Shown here: positions 45,878 through 56,587 of the stretch, piece after piece
Numbering within the stretch: position 1 is the first letter of the stretch
How the letters are laid out: the number at the start of each line of letters is the position of its first letter
Source of the DNA: Exobasidium rhododendri
Lineage: Eukaryota; Basidiomycota; Exobasidiomycetes; Exobasidiales; Exobasidiaceae
Direction of reading: 5' to 3'
Assembly: GCA_026210745.1 (NCBI GenBank)
Contig: CP110631.1
Span: 682,001 to 746,000 of the forward strand
Length of the DNA: 64,000 bases
Translations under genes and position numbers: made by a program
The notes under the pieces: generated by a model
Told to the model about the DNA's origin: nothing
Seen by the model: the letters and a program-made list of their open reading frames with translations, nothing else
Database searches by the model: none

Positions 45878-47579
45878 CTAGTCGAGACTCAACCTTGGGT
45901 TATGCGATGGTCTGTCAAGTTGTAGACTAGAAGCGCTTTGAAGTGGAAGCATTCCTTTACTCGACCCACGAAGATGTCTCGGATGGAAGTAGGTGGGTGT
46001 GCCATGCTGATGATAAGGTGAAGAGATGTCCATCGAATTCGAATTGGAAAGTCCTTCTTTAGCCAATTTTCGCTCCTCCGCTGTACGAGCCATGGCACCC
46101 TTGAGACCCATGTCAAAATTCATGAGGCAGCGGACAGACATGATAAAGGTAGCCACGAGTAGTCCAAGCGATAGAACAGTGAATACTGTCAAGCTCTTGT
46201 AGACTTCTTTGTAGGTCGTTGTCCTCTCTGACCAAATCTTGAAAGTCTTGTAGACAAAGTAACCGGCTCCCCCAACCAAGCCCGCCATAAAGACAGCCAT
46301 TCCCCACTTCATCTCCCTTCTCACAGAGTACCAAGCAAAGATCAGCAAGAGCAGGGCCACGGGAGCAGCAAAGATCGTCACCCATCGCTCTGCTGCGTCT
46401 TTCTTGAGAACAATGAGAACGAGTTGGAGACAGTAGGCGATGAAGACGAAGAAGTCGAATTCTGCCATTGCAGCAGATGAAGAGCAAGAGTCAGTCTTCG
46501 ATAAGACGTCTGTGGCCAGATAGACACTACAGGAGCGACTCACTTAGAAGACAGACGAATATTTGAAAGTGCATGTGTGCTTTCTTCAGCCTTCGATCTG
46601 CTCCAATGACCTTGTAGATTTGCCAACCGAAGTCCTTGTAGATGAACCAGCTCAAGGTAGCAAACACAAGCGTTGAAGCACCGATGATCACCGGGATAGC
46701 GCCAGTAAGAACCTGCACAGGAACAGATTGCGAGGTCCCCGATACTACTCCGTCACCGAGTACGTCACGGATTTCTGTGATTTGTATCAGAGCATAGACG
46801 AGGCTGTCGTGGAAAAGGAAGAAGAGAACGTATCAGATATCGCCTTCCGATGCTCCTCAAGCCGCCAAGTACCGGACTTACAATGCAGTGTTGAAGATGA
46901 CGAGGCCAAACACCAAGATGGAATTTCTGTTGATGACCGAATCGACTGCTAAAAGGCATTGATAGACATGAGCCATACCAAACACCATGACAAAGACGGG
47001 AAGTGCGCTGAAATTCCCTTGCCCGTCCGTAATGGAACCTGCCAGATGTTGATAGCGCGTAAAGAGAACAGACTCTATGGACACATCGGCCGCTGCTTCT
47101 GACAGAGTCACAAGCAGAAAGAGTCGAGTAGCCCAAGTACGTGGCAACCAGCTGTATTGATCTGCAGCTGGTGACGATAGAGGTATCGTCCGCCTTGATA
47201 TGCTTGCAGTGCCAGCTGCGTGCCTTGACTTGTAATCGCTCTGTGAGTCATTTAGAGCACTCTTTGATGACCACCACTTTCCCCACCGGGAGGACGAAGT
47301 CATATCAGATTGTTCAGAAGATGCGTTTCGTTGCAGCTCTTCATGCCGGCGAGCTTGCTGATTGTAGTAAGATGATTTGGGTGGTATAGGTGGTAGAGTC
47401 GGCGTCGCGTAGTGGCCATATATGTCGTCGTAGTCGTCCTCGCCTTCCAAAGTAGTGTCCCTCTTGGACTTGTCGTGTTCTTCGAAAGTTTCATCTTCTT
47501 CCTCACTCTGAGCGCCTACCATGTCAAGGGTGTGAGGAGCAGCGCCTCGTATGAAGGCACCGCTGCTCTGACTAGCCAT
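45878..47579 (-). CDS. UPF0658 Golgi apparatus membrane protein-like
   Basis: Exons 47579-46882, 46803-46544 and 46461-45878 give 513 residues. A disordered N-terminus of about 145 residues is followed by at least eight predicted membrane helices, including LPVFVMVFGMAHVYQCLLA, GAIPVIIGASTLVFATLSW and WVTIFAAPVALLLLIFAWY. The block FIYKDFGWQIYKVIGADRR, then FQIFVCLLKFDFFVFIAYCL (across splice 2) matches my memory of the fission-yeast UPF0658 Golgi proteins. Function is unknown. The gene starts 580 bp from the divergent mitochondrial carrier. Confidence 0.78.
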
Positions 47580-48159
47580 CGCAGCGGCTCTACCATCTGG
47601 TCGGTACTTGCTCCCAGCATTGGCACCTGAACCAGCGCTAGGACCGCGACGATGGAGATTGGGGTAGTGGCTGGAAGACAGCTTGAAGTAGGAAAGACGT
47701 GTAGATGGGAGACTTTTCCACTATTGAGCAAGTGAGATGGCCAGATGGTGAGACAGTCTATCGCTTGGACGAGGCAGAAATTAAAGCGTCTCTGTCGAAG
47801 AGTTGATTTAAAATTCGCTCAGTAGACAAGGAGTCTTCTCTTGTGACTTTTGTCGAAAATTTTGAAACGTTAAAGATGATGACAACGAGAACGCTGCACA
47901 AAGACGGTCTCGCGTCGAAGAAGTTGCGAGGACAGGCTTTCAGAAACGGAGAGGGGGGGGGGGCGGGGCAAAGGTAGCATGCATAACTTGGCTGATGATT
48001 AGGCTCGATACCAAAAATAAGGTCCATCTCGCGCCGCGTGTTCAGAAGGGGTTTCCCGCCGCTTGGGCCAATGTGTCTGATCAGATTGTTTCGATCAAGT
48101 CATCTTCCTGTACTGTCCCAAGTCCTGATGAGCAATTTTGGCCACAATCACCTCCAAGA
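47580..48159. promoter_or_regulatory. Divergent promoter region, Golgi protein / carrier
   Basis: A 580-bp spacer. It contains an 11-G run at 47953-47963 followed by CGGGG. An in-frame ATG at 47995 would extend the carrier by 55 residues that look non-coding. Confidence 0.4.
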
Positions 48160-49215
48160 ATGGACACTGTAGTACCGGGAGCACTGGCGGCTTTTGTAGT
48201 GGACTGCAGTATATTTCCACTCGACACTATCAAGTCACGCATACAGGCTGTCGACTACCAAGAGAGATTTCCTCAAGGTAGAGGATTATATGCCGGATTA
48301 TGGCAAGGTTTTGGACCTGTGGTGTTAGCCACTCTCCCCAGTGCCGCCTTGTTCTTCACCACATACGAGCATGCCAAGTCTATTCTCACTTCTCCCACCA
48401 CGCCCTATATTGGAGAGTATGTGGCATCCGACCCTAGAGCTTTGGCTCTGGCACACACGACTAGTAGCGCAATCGCTGAATTGGCCTCCTGTCTCATTCT
48501 GACTCCTGCCGAAACTATCAAGCAACAAATGCAAGTGGCCACAGCAGCTAAGAAAAGAGAAGTTTCCTCTGCTCCGCTGTCTGTCAGATCTGTCTGGAGG
48601 GGATACTGGGCTTTGGCAGGTCGAAATCTACCGTTTACCGCCATACAATTCCCACTCTATGAATACTTTCGTACTGGACTAGCCAAGAGAGTCGGATTGC
48701 GAGAGAGGAAGAGCGGATCTGTGAGTCGAGCTGGTCACCAAGGTGTACCAGAACATCGAAAAGACGTCATGGTGGGCGACGAAGCAAGGAAGCAAGCATA
48801 TGAGACAATCCACCGCCCTTCCACCTCGTCTTCCAAGCATGGCACACAACCCTATCAGCATTACCTTCAAGCAGGGCTTGTTAGTGGAGCAAGTGCTGCT
48901 TGTGCTGGTGCCATCTCCGCCCTTATAACAACTCCGTTGGATCTACTAAAGACAAGAGTCATGCTTCAGACCGCCCCAGAGAAAGGCTCCCCTCCATCTA
49001 TGCGAGCCATTATGGTAGACATCTGGAAGCGGGAGGGATTTGTCGGACTGATGAGAGGTGGAACATTGAGGTGTGCTTGGACAGCTCTTGGTGCAGGGAT
49101 ATACTTGGGCGCATACGAATCAGGAAGAGAATGGTGGAATGATGCTGGTAAAGAGCAAGCCAAAGAAGTCGTTGATCGCGCCGGTGAGCTGGTCGAGGAG
49201 GTCAAGAGGGCATGA
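48160..49215 (+). CDS. Mitochondrial carrier family protein
   Basis: 351 residues from the ATG at 48160 (an alternative ATG is at 47995). The three tandem carrier modules are visible by their signatures: PLDTIKSRIQ, PAETIKQQMQ and PLDLLKTRVM. Each is followed by a G-rich helix such as LYAGLWQGFGPVVLATLPSAA and GLMRGGTLRCAWTALGAGIY. A hydrophilic insertion of about 50 residues separates modules 2 and 3. The first module and SAALFFTTYE resemble S-adenosylmethionine or Fe-related carriers, but the substrate cannot be fixed. It resides in the inner mitochondrial membrane. Confidence 0.92.
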   Translation: MDTVVPGALAAFVVDCSIFPLDTIKSRIQAVDYQERFPQGRGLYAGLWQGFGPVVLATLPSAALFFTTYEHAKSILTSPTTPYIGEYVASDPRALALAHTTSSAIAELASCLILTPAETIKQQMQVATAAKKREVSSAPLSVRSVWRGYWALAGRNLPFTAIQFPLYEYFRTGLAKRVGLRERKSGSVSRAGHQGVPEHRKDVMVGDEARKQAYETIHRPSTSSSKHGTQPYQHYLQAGLVSGASAACAGAISALITTPLDLLKTRVMLQTAPEKGSPPSMRAIMVDIWKREGFVGLMRGGTLRCAWTALGAGIYLGAYESGREWWNDAGKEQAKEVVDRAGELVEEVKRA

Positions 49216-49801
49216 GCGTCTCAAAGCACCATCTTCTTCATTTGTAATATTCTTTCCAACCATGCTGCAAAACGTAGAGTCGAGTAGAGAGGATGCAAGC
49301 GTGTGCGACAAGAGAGGGAGAGACCCGTGTGTGTGTGTGTGAGAGAGACCGACGCTACCTGCAAAAGCTGGAGGAGCTGCAGCGAACGTCCAAAAGACAG
49401 AAACCTGGAGAAAGTGATGTCAAACTTTTAGCGCGTCTTTTCAATATCCGGTTCCGTTTTACAATTGAAATGAACTCTCCCCCACAAAACAGAGGCCGAT
49501 TCTGTATTGTTTTTACCGGTTTCACCTCCTTCCCATTGAATCATTTCCCTGCTTTGACAGAATTCCCTCTGCTTGGAGTTTTCTTACTCGTCCCACTTCT
49601 CTTCGAGGACGCCTCTTTTCCATCCCCTTTGCACCTCTGCCCCGTACATTCTCGTTGCGTTCCTTCCCGTGGGCAAAGTCAAGTAGTGCACCTTGCTTCG
49701 CTTAGACTGCTTCACGACCCGTCACTCATTCTCAGCTACTATTGAAAGAGACAAACTTACACCATCGCCACCCGAGCTTCTCTTTGTCAGAATCATCGAA
49801 A
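49216..49801. other. Intergenic, no gene seen
   Basis: A 586-bp spacer between two plus-strand genes, with a GT/GA dinucleotide stretch (about 49325-49346). It holds the carrier 3' region and the promoter of the surface-protein gene. Confidence 0.45.
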
Positions 49802-50774
49802 ATGAAACTGGTGGAATCGGTTCTCTGCCTCGCCTTGGGCGCTCTCTCTGTCCATGCTCAAGGTAGATAAACATGTGTCGAAAGGCTCATGTAAAGATGG
49901 TGTGCTGACAATATTCTTTTTACGATTGTCAGCCTCAGCTAGTCCATCAACAGCAAGCACCAGCATCCAGGTCACGGCCACGTCTGCTGGAACGACCTAC
50001 GCCTTCAACTCGGCATCCACTCAAATATTCGTCTCCACTGCTTCCCCTCAGACGAGCAATGTCTATTCTGCTTCAGGAACAATACAGTCCAGTGCCTCTG
50101 CGCCTGCATACTACAACGTGTCATCAGCATCAGCGGCCTCACTACCCACCGACACGCGCACTGCTTCCTCCAACTTCACGTTACCCTCCGCGACGGCTAC
50201 TGCAACATGGCCTGCCAGCTTCGTGATACAGAGTAGCAACCCGTATGCGGTGATGGACATCGACATTAGCAATCTGCCAACGGTATCATACAATCTGCTT
50301 AACGAAAGTGCAAGCAGCCGAGAAGTGATTTGCTCACAACAGACAAAGTTCTGTAGTACAGCAGGTTGCGCAGACCCTAGTGCAACGGTCAGTGTCAACT
50401 TTTGCAACCCTGACACGATGGGAACCAGGTGTTCCTGCGACAAAGGATCCTCGAACCTGCAGCAATGGAAGTGGCCCGTTCAATTGTCGGATTGCTTGAA
50501 CAGAGGAAATGCCTGCAGCACCGCATGTCTTATTCCAGGCGGATCTACTGCTCAAAGGACAGCGTGCAAAGATGCCTGCAACAATCAGCTCAGCACGACG
50601 TGTGGTTTCCCGGGACAATACTCTGCCAATTATGCTGTCAGTAAGGAGAACCAGAAGCCGTCCTTAGCCATGATTCAAGGTGGGACAGCTGGGGACGGTG
50701 CCTTGACTATCAAGGCTGTGACAGGAGCGTTGGCTGTAGTAGTCGCATGTGCCCTCTCTTTCGTTCTTCTCTAG
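49802..50774 (+). CDS. Secreted GPI-anchor-type Cys-rich surface protein (DUF7707-like)
   Basis: Exons 49802-49862 and 49933-50774 give 300 residues. Exon 1 is a signal peptide (MKLVESVLCLALGALSVHA). A Ser/Thr/Ala-rich stalk (about 21-125) is followed by a cysteine-rich module: ICSQQTKFCSTAGC, NFCNPDTMGTRCSCDKG, CLNRGNACSTACLIPGG and CKDACNNQL. This spacing recalls the fungal DUF7707 module. The C-terminus ends in a hydrophobic helix (AVTGALAVVVACALSFVLL) suited to GPI addition. It probably sits at the cell wall or plasma membrane; its function is unknown. Confidence 0.85.
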
Positions 50775-51089
50775 ATGGACTTTTATTTTTCTGCGTGGAG
50801 AGGTCAGCAAGTATATACCAGTTGTTGGTCCCCCCCCGCCTCCCCCGCTTTCCTCCCCTTCTTCTTCTAATACAACACACCCCCTTTCACTGCAGCCCCT
50901 CCCTTTTCGTTCACTTGCCCAAAGTACGTATGCTTATGCTTGTGCACGATGCTGAATAATCGATATCATTGCTACACGGAACAGCATCAAGCTGTAGTGA
51001 TGTTACAGAGTGCAGAACCGGCAGAGTGCAATGCGATGAGAGCGGATGTGAAGAGTGAAGAGAATACGATTATGTCACCTTCTTCTTCA
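50775..51089. other. Convergent intergenic region
   Basis: A 315-bp spacer lies between the stop codons of the surface protein (+) and the HCNGP-like gene (-). It contains C-rich runs at 50830-50850. No gene was seen. Confidence 0.5.
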
Positions 51090-52231
51090 TCACGGCGGTC
51101 GCTCGCGGTGAGAATGACGAGCTCGGTGTCGATCACTCTCCCCTCGCTCTTCCTGCTTGTGCCAATGCGAACTCTCGTCTTTGCTCCTCTCCCTTCGGGT
51201 CTCGGTCTTTGTGCGACCGGCTTTTGCAGCCATCTCGTCTCTGATTTTCTGTGCTCTGCTCTCCGCTAGTGCCATTGCTTCGGACTCTGAGCGAGCTTTG
51301 CTATGTGAAGAGAAACTGGGTGATGAAGTCTTTGCACTGCCAATGAAGTCGATGTTGTCCCTTCGATTCTTCCTCTTCCTTTCATCTGATTCCTCTTGTC
51401 TTCTCTTCTGCAGTGTTGCTGGTCAGGAGTAATGCGAGACGGAATTTAGTACAAAATCTACCTTCTCACACGGACGTCATCGTCTTCACACACCTATGAC
51501 CTCCCTTCCGCCTTGAAGCTTTAGTTCTTCTCTGGCCTTCCTGCTACTCATCCAGATATCGTCCGCTTTCTCCTTTTCTTTCCCCTTCCGTTTGATCATG
51601 TCACCATATCCACTTGCAGTCTCTTCCACTTCTACCCATTGAACTAACTTGTCGTATATGTGAGGATTTCGGAACGATCGATTCTTGGCCAACGATTGAT
51701 TAAAATGAGTGCCTTGCTCTTCCTTGAGTGTCTGGAAATTGCTCAATTTGGCGAATAGGGCTTCATTTATATGCCCGCTCGGCGGCCTTTCGACACCGAG
51801 TCCCCATTCAGGATCAAGAAGAACATTACGATTGATGTTGCTGTCGCTGTTACTAGAAGATGATCCGTCATTTGTGAATTTGGTGATCTTTGGTGTCGGC
51901 GCAAGCCAATGCAAATCAGTACGATCTACAGTACTGGACAACGGCGTCGAAGCCTCGATCATATCTTGATCCTTGGCGTTGCCGCTACCAGCAACGTTCG
52001 ATTCCGTCTCTTTAGCCTCAAGCTGGCTCTTCCCTGCTACGATTGTGTCTAGGACAGCTTCCCCTGCATCCTTAACGACCTGCCTTTCCCCGGCACTGGA
52101 TGCTGCTGCTGTTGCTTCTTCTTCATCATCGCTGTAAGCAGCTAGCTCTACATTATTCCGATAATGCAAGATTCGTATTGGTTCAGTATGTCCTGACTAC
52201 CGACCCCTCCACAGTGCTACTCACGGTCCAT
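51090..52231 (-). CDS. HCNGP-like (SAP30-binding protein family)
   Basis: Exon 1 (52231-52225) carries seven bases (ATG GAC C), exon 2 is 52147-51494 and exon 3 is 51418-51090; together 329 residues starting MDQLAAYSDDEEE. The HCNGP core is FNQSLAKNRSFRNPHIYDKLVQWVEVEE, with a downstream charged helix and NIDFIGSAK. Members associate with transcription or splicing complexes in the nucleus. The donor of intron 2 was placed after ATAG at 51494 because only that phase gives a continuous basic tail (TLQKRRQEESDERKRK). Confidence 0.85.
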
Positions 52232-52640
52232 CCACCTCAAGCGAGAGGTACCGTCCCAGCTCCAAAGGCAGCTCAAGGGTATGGCGAAAGGGAGAGGATC
52301 AAGTTTGAATTAACCAATCTCGGAATTCGGCGCGAAAATATTCAATTCTCTTACGCCCCTTCTCCCCAAACTCGCTGCTCTTTGCCGTTCCATCCTCCAC
52401 CTAAACGACAAGACAGATCACAATTCCGGCTCTAAGCAAAAGTCGCCTACTACGTACAAGAATTTACCCCGCTTTACTTAGAAGCCGTCTCCTGCCTGTT
52501 CGTCCTTCAGAGAGAACAGGAAAGACATCGACAGCAAAGGACTACTACTACGGACCAAAATCTTGCCCCGCTTTACTTCATAAGGTGTCCTCCTTCCTTC
52601 CGTCCATCACACAGACAAAGAAAAGACATTGACGACGACT
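52232..52640. promoter_or_regulatory. Divergent promoter region, HCNGP / CMC4
   Basis: A 409-bp spacer. The CMC4-proximal 180 bp consist of two diverged copies of one unit (about 52458-52538 and 52556-52640), described separately. Confidence 0.5.
52458..52640 (+). repeat. Diverged tandem duplication in CMC4 leader
   Basis: Two copies, spaced about 98-101 bp, share CCCCGCTTTACTT, then TCCT-rich spacers with TTCGTCC/TTCCGTCC, then AAAGACAT(C/T)GAC. The second copy runs straight into the CMC4 start codon at 52641. Confidence 0.7.
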
Positions 52641-52962
52641 ATGGTCTCCGACGCTCTCGATTCAGCAAGCCCATGCAATCCTCATGCATGCTCTATACAG
52701 GTGAGCAAAGACGCAAATCAAGGGAACGCCTTGTCATTCTTACATATGCTTCATCCAGGCGTGCATGCAGAAGACGTGGGATCAGAACAAGTGCGAACAC
52801 TTGATCGATGACCTTTATCGGTGCTGTGCTAAATTTTACAACGCAAAGGGGCCAAGAGCAGAGACGGAAAGCTGCCCTATTCAAGCAGTCGTATTCCGGA
52901 GACTGAAGAAGATGGGTGAAGAAGAGCTGCTGAGTAGCCGTGGTGGTGGTAAAGAGCAGTAA
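52641..52962 (+). CDS. CMC4: Twin CX9C mitochondrial protein CMC4
   Basis: Exons 52641-52700 and 52759-52962 give 87 residues. The cysteine framework SPCNPHACSIQACMQK...KCEHLIDDLYRCC has CX9C spacings between Cys22-Cys32 and Cys32-Cys42, followed by ESCPIQ. This matches CMC4, a small intermembrane-space protein imported by the Mia40 relay. The gene is divergent from HCNGP. The open frame starts upstream without an ATG, so 52641 is the start. Confidence 0.88.
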
Positions 52963-53155
52963 AGCGTACATACATCCATTCCCTGAGGACACAGCAGAAA
53001 GAGAACGATAATAATCATGTGAGTGACAATGGTAGAATGCATGTATGGATGCCGGGCTGATCTTACAATTTTGCCGAAAGGTAATATACAAGGCTAAATC
53101 TAATGCACACCACTCTACTACAAATATAGTCTGCGGTCCGCAATCCTCGACTGTC

Positions 53156-54091
53156 TCAGCTGTTGAATAGCCTCGAGTGGAGCTGATCATGTCTAGCTTG
53201 GATCAGGTCACCGAGGGGCCAGGTCATTCTTGGAGTGTGTGTTGAATTCTGCTGCTGATCGTCGGTAACGCAGGAATTCTCCTCCCATGTCCACTTCCAA
53301 CCGCCTTCCTCGTCTTCATCGACCATCACGGCTGCCGTCTTCTTCGCAACATTCGATCCTACTACCGAGTCATTCACCACCTTCAAAGTCTCATCGATGA
53401 TCTCCCTGGCATTGAAGGCAAGAAGTCGGTGGGCGAGGTAAGGTCCCACGATATTGAGTCTTATGGCGCTCGATATTATGGCTCTGACTTGAAGAAAGAG
53501 GTGAACTTGCAGGGAGCGCTGAGCATTAATACCTAAACACGCGGTAAAGGCAGCCCAGCAGATGGGTAGATGACCATGGCTTGCGTCTGCCCGAATGTCG
53601 GCTTTGAGCTGCCGTATTATCTGACTGCACTCTGGTCCATGAAGGGTGTTGCTTGTTGCAGTGGTAGAGAATGATTTAGTGAAGAGGGTGAGCAGGGCGA
53701 TTCCCTGTGCTTTACTAGCCCTTTGCGCAACGTGATTCAGCGTCATTGAATGGTAGTGCTCATCTAGCTGGCAGATGTCATCGAGTAAGGCCTGCCTTCG
53801 TTGCGCAACCAGTTCTGCGTCGTGTGACTTGTCGAAATTGGAAACATGAGAAGCGATCAGACGATGTGTACCAAGTAAGAATGCTGCCGAATTGTTGGAG
53901 TATGTCTCAAGCGTGAGCCTGATGAACTGTAACAGCCCCTCTACTCCAGGGCGTAGCAGACCGTGAGCGTAGTATGACTCAAGACCAGAGGAAGCAACAA
54001 AGCCGCCCGTTGGTAAGTTTGAGTCGGTCAAGAGAAGTATGAGGTACTCTGCTTCCGAGTCTTTCATCGTGTCAACCTCTTCGACCGACAT
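53156..54091 (-). CDS. Urease accessory protein UreF
   Basis: Single exon, 311 residues. The family opening LLLTDSNLPTGGFVASSGLESYYAHGLL is unmistakable, followed by the helical UreF fold (HYHSMTLNHVAQRASKAQGIALL, HGHLPICWAAFTACLGI, AIRLNIVGPYLAHRLLA). UreF works with UreD and UreG to load nickel into urease. No other urease gene is present in the window. It diverges from the p23 gene across 264 bp. Confidence 0.95.
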   Translation of the reverse strand: MSVEEVDTMKDSEAEYLILLLTDSNLPTGGFVASSGLESYYAHGLLRPGVEGLLQFIRLTLETYSNNSAAFLLGTHRLIASHVSNFDKSHDAELVAQRRQALLDDICQLDEHYHSMTLNHVAQRASKAQGIALLTLFTKSFSTTATSNTLHGPECSQIIRQLKADIRADASHGHLPICWAAFTACLGINAQRSLQVHLFLQVRAIISSAIRLNIVGPYLAHRLLAFNAREIIDETLKVVNDSVVGSNVAKKTAAVMVDEDEEGGWKWTWEENSCVTDDQQQNSTHTPRMTWPLGDLIQARHDQLHSRLFNS

Positions 54092-54355
54092 GGCCAGTGC
54101 TCACCGCGAGCTGCGATGGGCCGACGAGCGATCCCAGATGTGGAGCAACTTAGCGCTCTTTCCCCTCCCCTTTCGCCCCTCTAGACGGAAGCAGGACGCG
54201 CAAGGCACGTGTTCGAGAAGCTTCCTAAAGCTTCGGCCAAAGTTGACCTTCAGTCTCAGTTGCACTTGTCAAGCAAGAGTTTATTACGGAGAAGCGTGAA
54301 GCATCTCTTCTTCCTCCGGACCTCACACTTACATCCTTTGTCCTATCGAATAAAG

Positions 54356-55455
54356 ATGTCGACAACCGCTTCCGCACCCGCAAATAAGGCATCTGCCATC
54401 GCTGGAACGGGTGCTGCTGCACCTGAGATCCTTTGGGCTCAGCGATCTTCAGAGGATGAACCAGAGAAGGTGGGTAGCCCTTGGCATTCGCATCCCTTCT
54501 AAGTGCTTTTTTACTTACAATCTTTCGAAATTTTACCCTCTTGCGAACGATACAGAACATTGTGATGATCACAATCAATGTCCCTAATCTTCCTCCCGCG
54601 CCAGCTACGACGCTCGACTTGACTGAAAAGGGATTCACATTCCACACCAAAGTGGGAGACAAAGCAAAGGGCATCGCCGAAAAAGAGTATGCGTTCCACT
54701 TGGATGTCTTTGACGAGATTGACCCAAAGGTGTGTAGCATTGACGGCAACCTTGTGTCGCCTTTCCTTCTGATGCAGTGTGTAGAAAATTAACGTCGTTT
54801 GTCCCGCTCTTACCCCACAGGAATCCAAAGTCACACAGAACTCAAAGGCAATGCACCTAATTCTAAGGAAGAAACAGGTACAATTGGAGTACTGGCCCCG
54901 CATCAGTAAGGAGAAGATCAGACTGCACAACGTCAAGACTGACTTTGACAAGGTGGGTGGGCGGGCAGACAGTGTGCGTACACGCAAAGTCGCTGGTGCT
55001 TACGTTACTTTCTCCTTCTCCTTTCCTTTTGCCAGTGGGTGGACGAAGATGAACAGTCGGGCAACCTGGAAGACTTTGGTGGCATGGGCGACGGTGGAAT
55101 GGGTGGTATGGACCCATCACTTGCGGGAATGGGCGGTGGTGGTGGTATGCCTGGAATGGGGGGAATGGGTGGCATGGGTGGTATGGGCGGTATGGGCGGT
55201 GGAGCCGGCGGTATGGATATCCAAGCAATGCTCGCACAGATGCAAGCAGGCGGTGGCATGGGTGGTATGGGCGGTGCTGGTGGCATGCCCGACTTTGGTG
55301 CCATGGCTGGCGGTGGTGAAGATGACGAAGACAGTGACGAGGGTGAAGATGCCGTGGCTGCACCCGGAGATGCAGATCTCGTCGGTGGTGATGTTCAAGA
55401 GATCAAGACCGAAGGTGTCGCCGCTTCAGCAAAGGACGTGGAGAATGTCGACTAG
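54356..55455 (+). CDS. Hsp90 co-chaperone p23 (Sba1/Wos2-like)
   Basis: Four exons (54356-54469, 54556-54729, 54821-54952, 55036-55455) give 279 residues. The CS domain covers about residues 24-140: PEILWAQRSS, NIVMITINVPNL, FHTKVGDKAKG, YAFHLDVFDEIDP, MHLILRKKQ, EYWPRISKEK and the terminal WVDEDEQ typical of p23. The tail is a Gly/Met-rich low-complexity run (repeated GGM units encoded at 55090-55315) and an acidic end, as in fungal p23 proteins. It binds the ATP-closed Hsp90 dimer. Confidence 0.96.
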
Positions 55456-55828
55456 AAAGTGCGGCGCTATCTTGGCGAGACATAACACTTCAGAAACAGA
55501 AAGACCGGCGAGAAGAGGAGCAGCTCTCCTTACATGTATACTTTATGCAATAATGTCATTCGTATTCAATCAAGGCGACCTTGGAAGCGTGTGCCTTTGT
55601 ACGAGCGAGAATCAGGATTAAGCAAGGATTAGTGCTTGCAGCCTCGCCAAGAGAAGGTAGGGGTAGATCGAGATAGTTCATCGAACTGTCAGACACAAAG
55701 CAGAAGAGATAGAGAGAAATCGAATTGATGGCACAGTGTGGAAATATGACAAGGGAAAAAAGGGTGTGCGCTTCCACACTCCTGCTGGTAAGTGGGTTTT
55801 GCTAGTGTGCAATGAGATATTGAAACCT
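55456..55828. other. Convergent intergenic region
   Basis: A 373-bp spacer lies between the stop codons of p23 (+) and RPL19 (-). No coding signal was seen. Confidence 0.5.
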
Positions 55829-56587
55829 TTACTTCTTTTCCTCCGACTCGAGCTCGACGGCTGTGATAGCGGATCTGATCAGGGTCACGAAAAGAAACCC
55901 AAAAGGAGGTTTAGTAAACATCGTTCCTTCTATCAGATAAAGGCAGAGAACAGCAATTGCTTTGACTCACCTCTTCTCGGCCAATCGGTCGGCTCTTCGT
56001 GCTCGCATGTTCTTGTTTCGCAAACGACGGGCCTCCATCTGGTCAGAAATGTGCTTCGATCGAGCCTTCTCTGCCTTTGCCTTGTGAATGAATTCCATGA
56101 GGACTCGCTTGTTCTTGAAAACGTTTCCCTTTGACTTCATGTAAAGGTCGTGGTAGCTGCGCGCAAACAAGAGTAAGGTAAGAAACCATGCCTTTTCCCT
56201 CTTTACATTCAACGTCTCAAGCCTGACTCACAGGTGCTTGTCAATCTTTCCAGCTTCACGGTACTTTCGCAGCATTCGTCGCAAGACTCGTTGACGTCGC
56301 ATCCACATAACCTTTGTTGGCATTCGTGCTTCGTTACTACCCTTTCTCTTACCGGTACCAGTGTGACGTCCGAGTCGCTTGGCGGCATGTGCTTCACGAG
56401 TTCGAGCTCTGGAGTGACCAACGACTGGCTTTCGGATGATTTGTCCGTCCTTGATGAGCTTTCGAATGTTGGCTCGAGAGTTGGCGTTACCGATATCGTT
56501 TTGTTCTGCTGGGTCGAGCCATACCTTTCTCTGACCTACTCCCATGACGGAAGCGGCCAATCGCTTTTGAGTGCGGAGATTGACCAT
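55829..56587 (-). CDS. RPL19: 60S ribosomal protein L19 (eL19)
   Basis: Exons 56587-56232, 56156-55971 and 55874-55829 give 195 residues. The sequence is canonical: [85 protein letters not shown], then across the splice [19 protein letters not shown]. The ATG lies two bases inside the exon behind a probable 5'-UTR intron (56589-56813, GTAAGT donor, CAG acceptor). It is divergent with RPS27. Confidence 0.97.

Noticed and set aside
54851-55621. 256-codon plus-strand frame full of VVWAVW repeats and its antisense partners.
   Set aside because: It is an out-of-frame reading of the p23 Gly/Met repeat.
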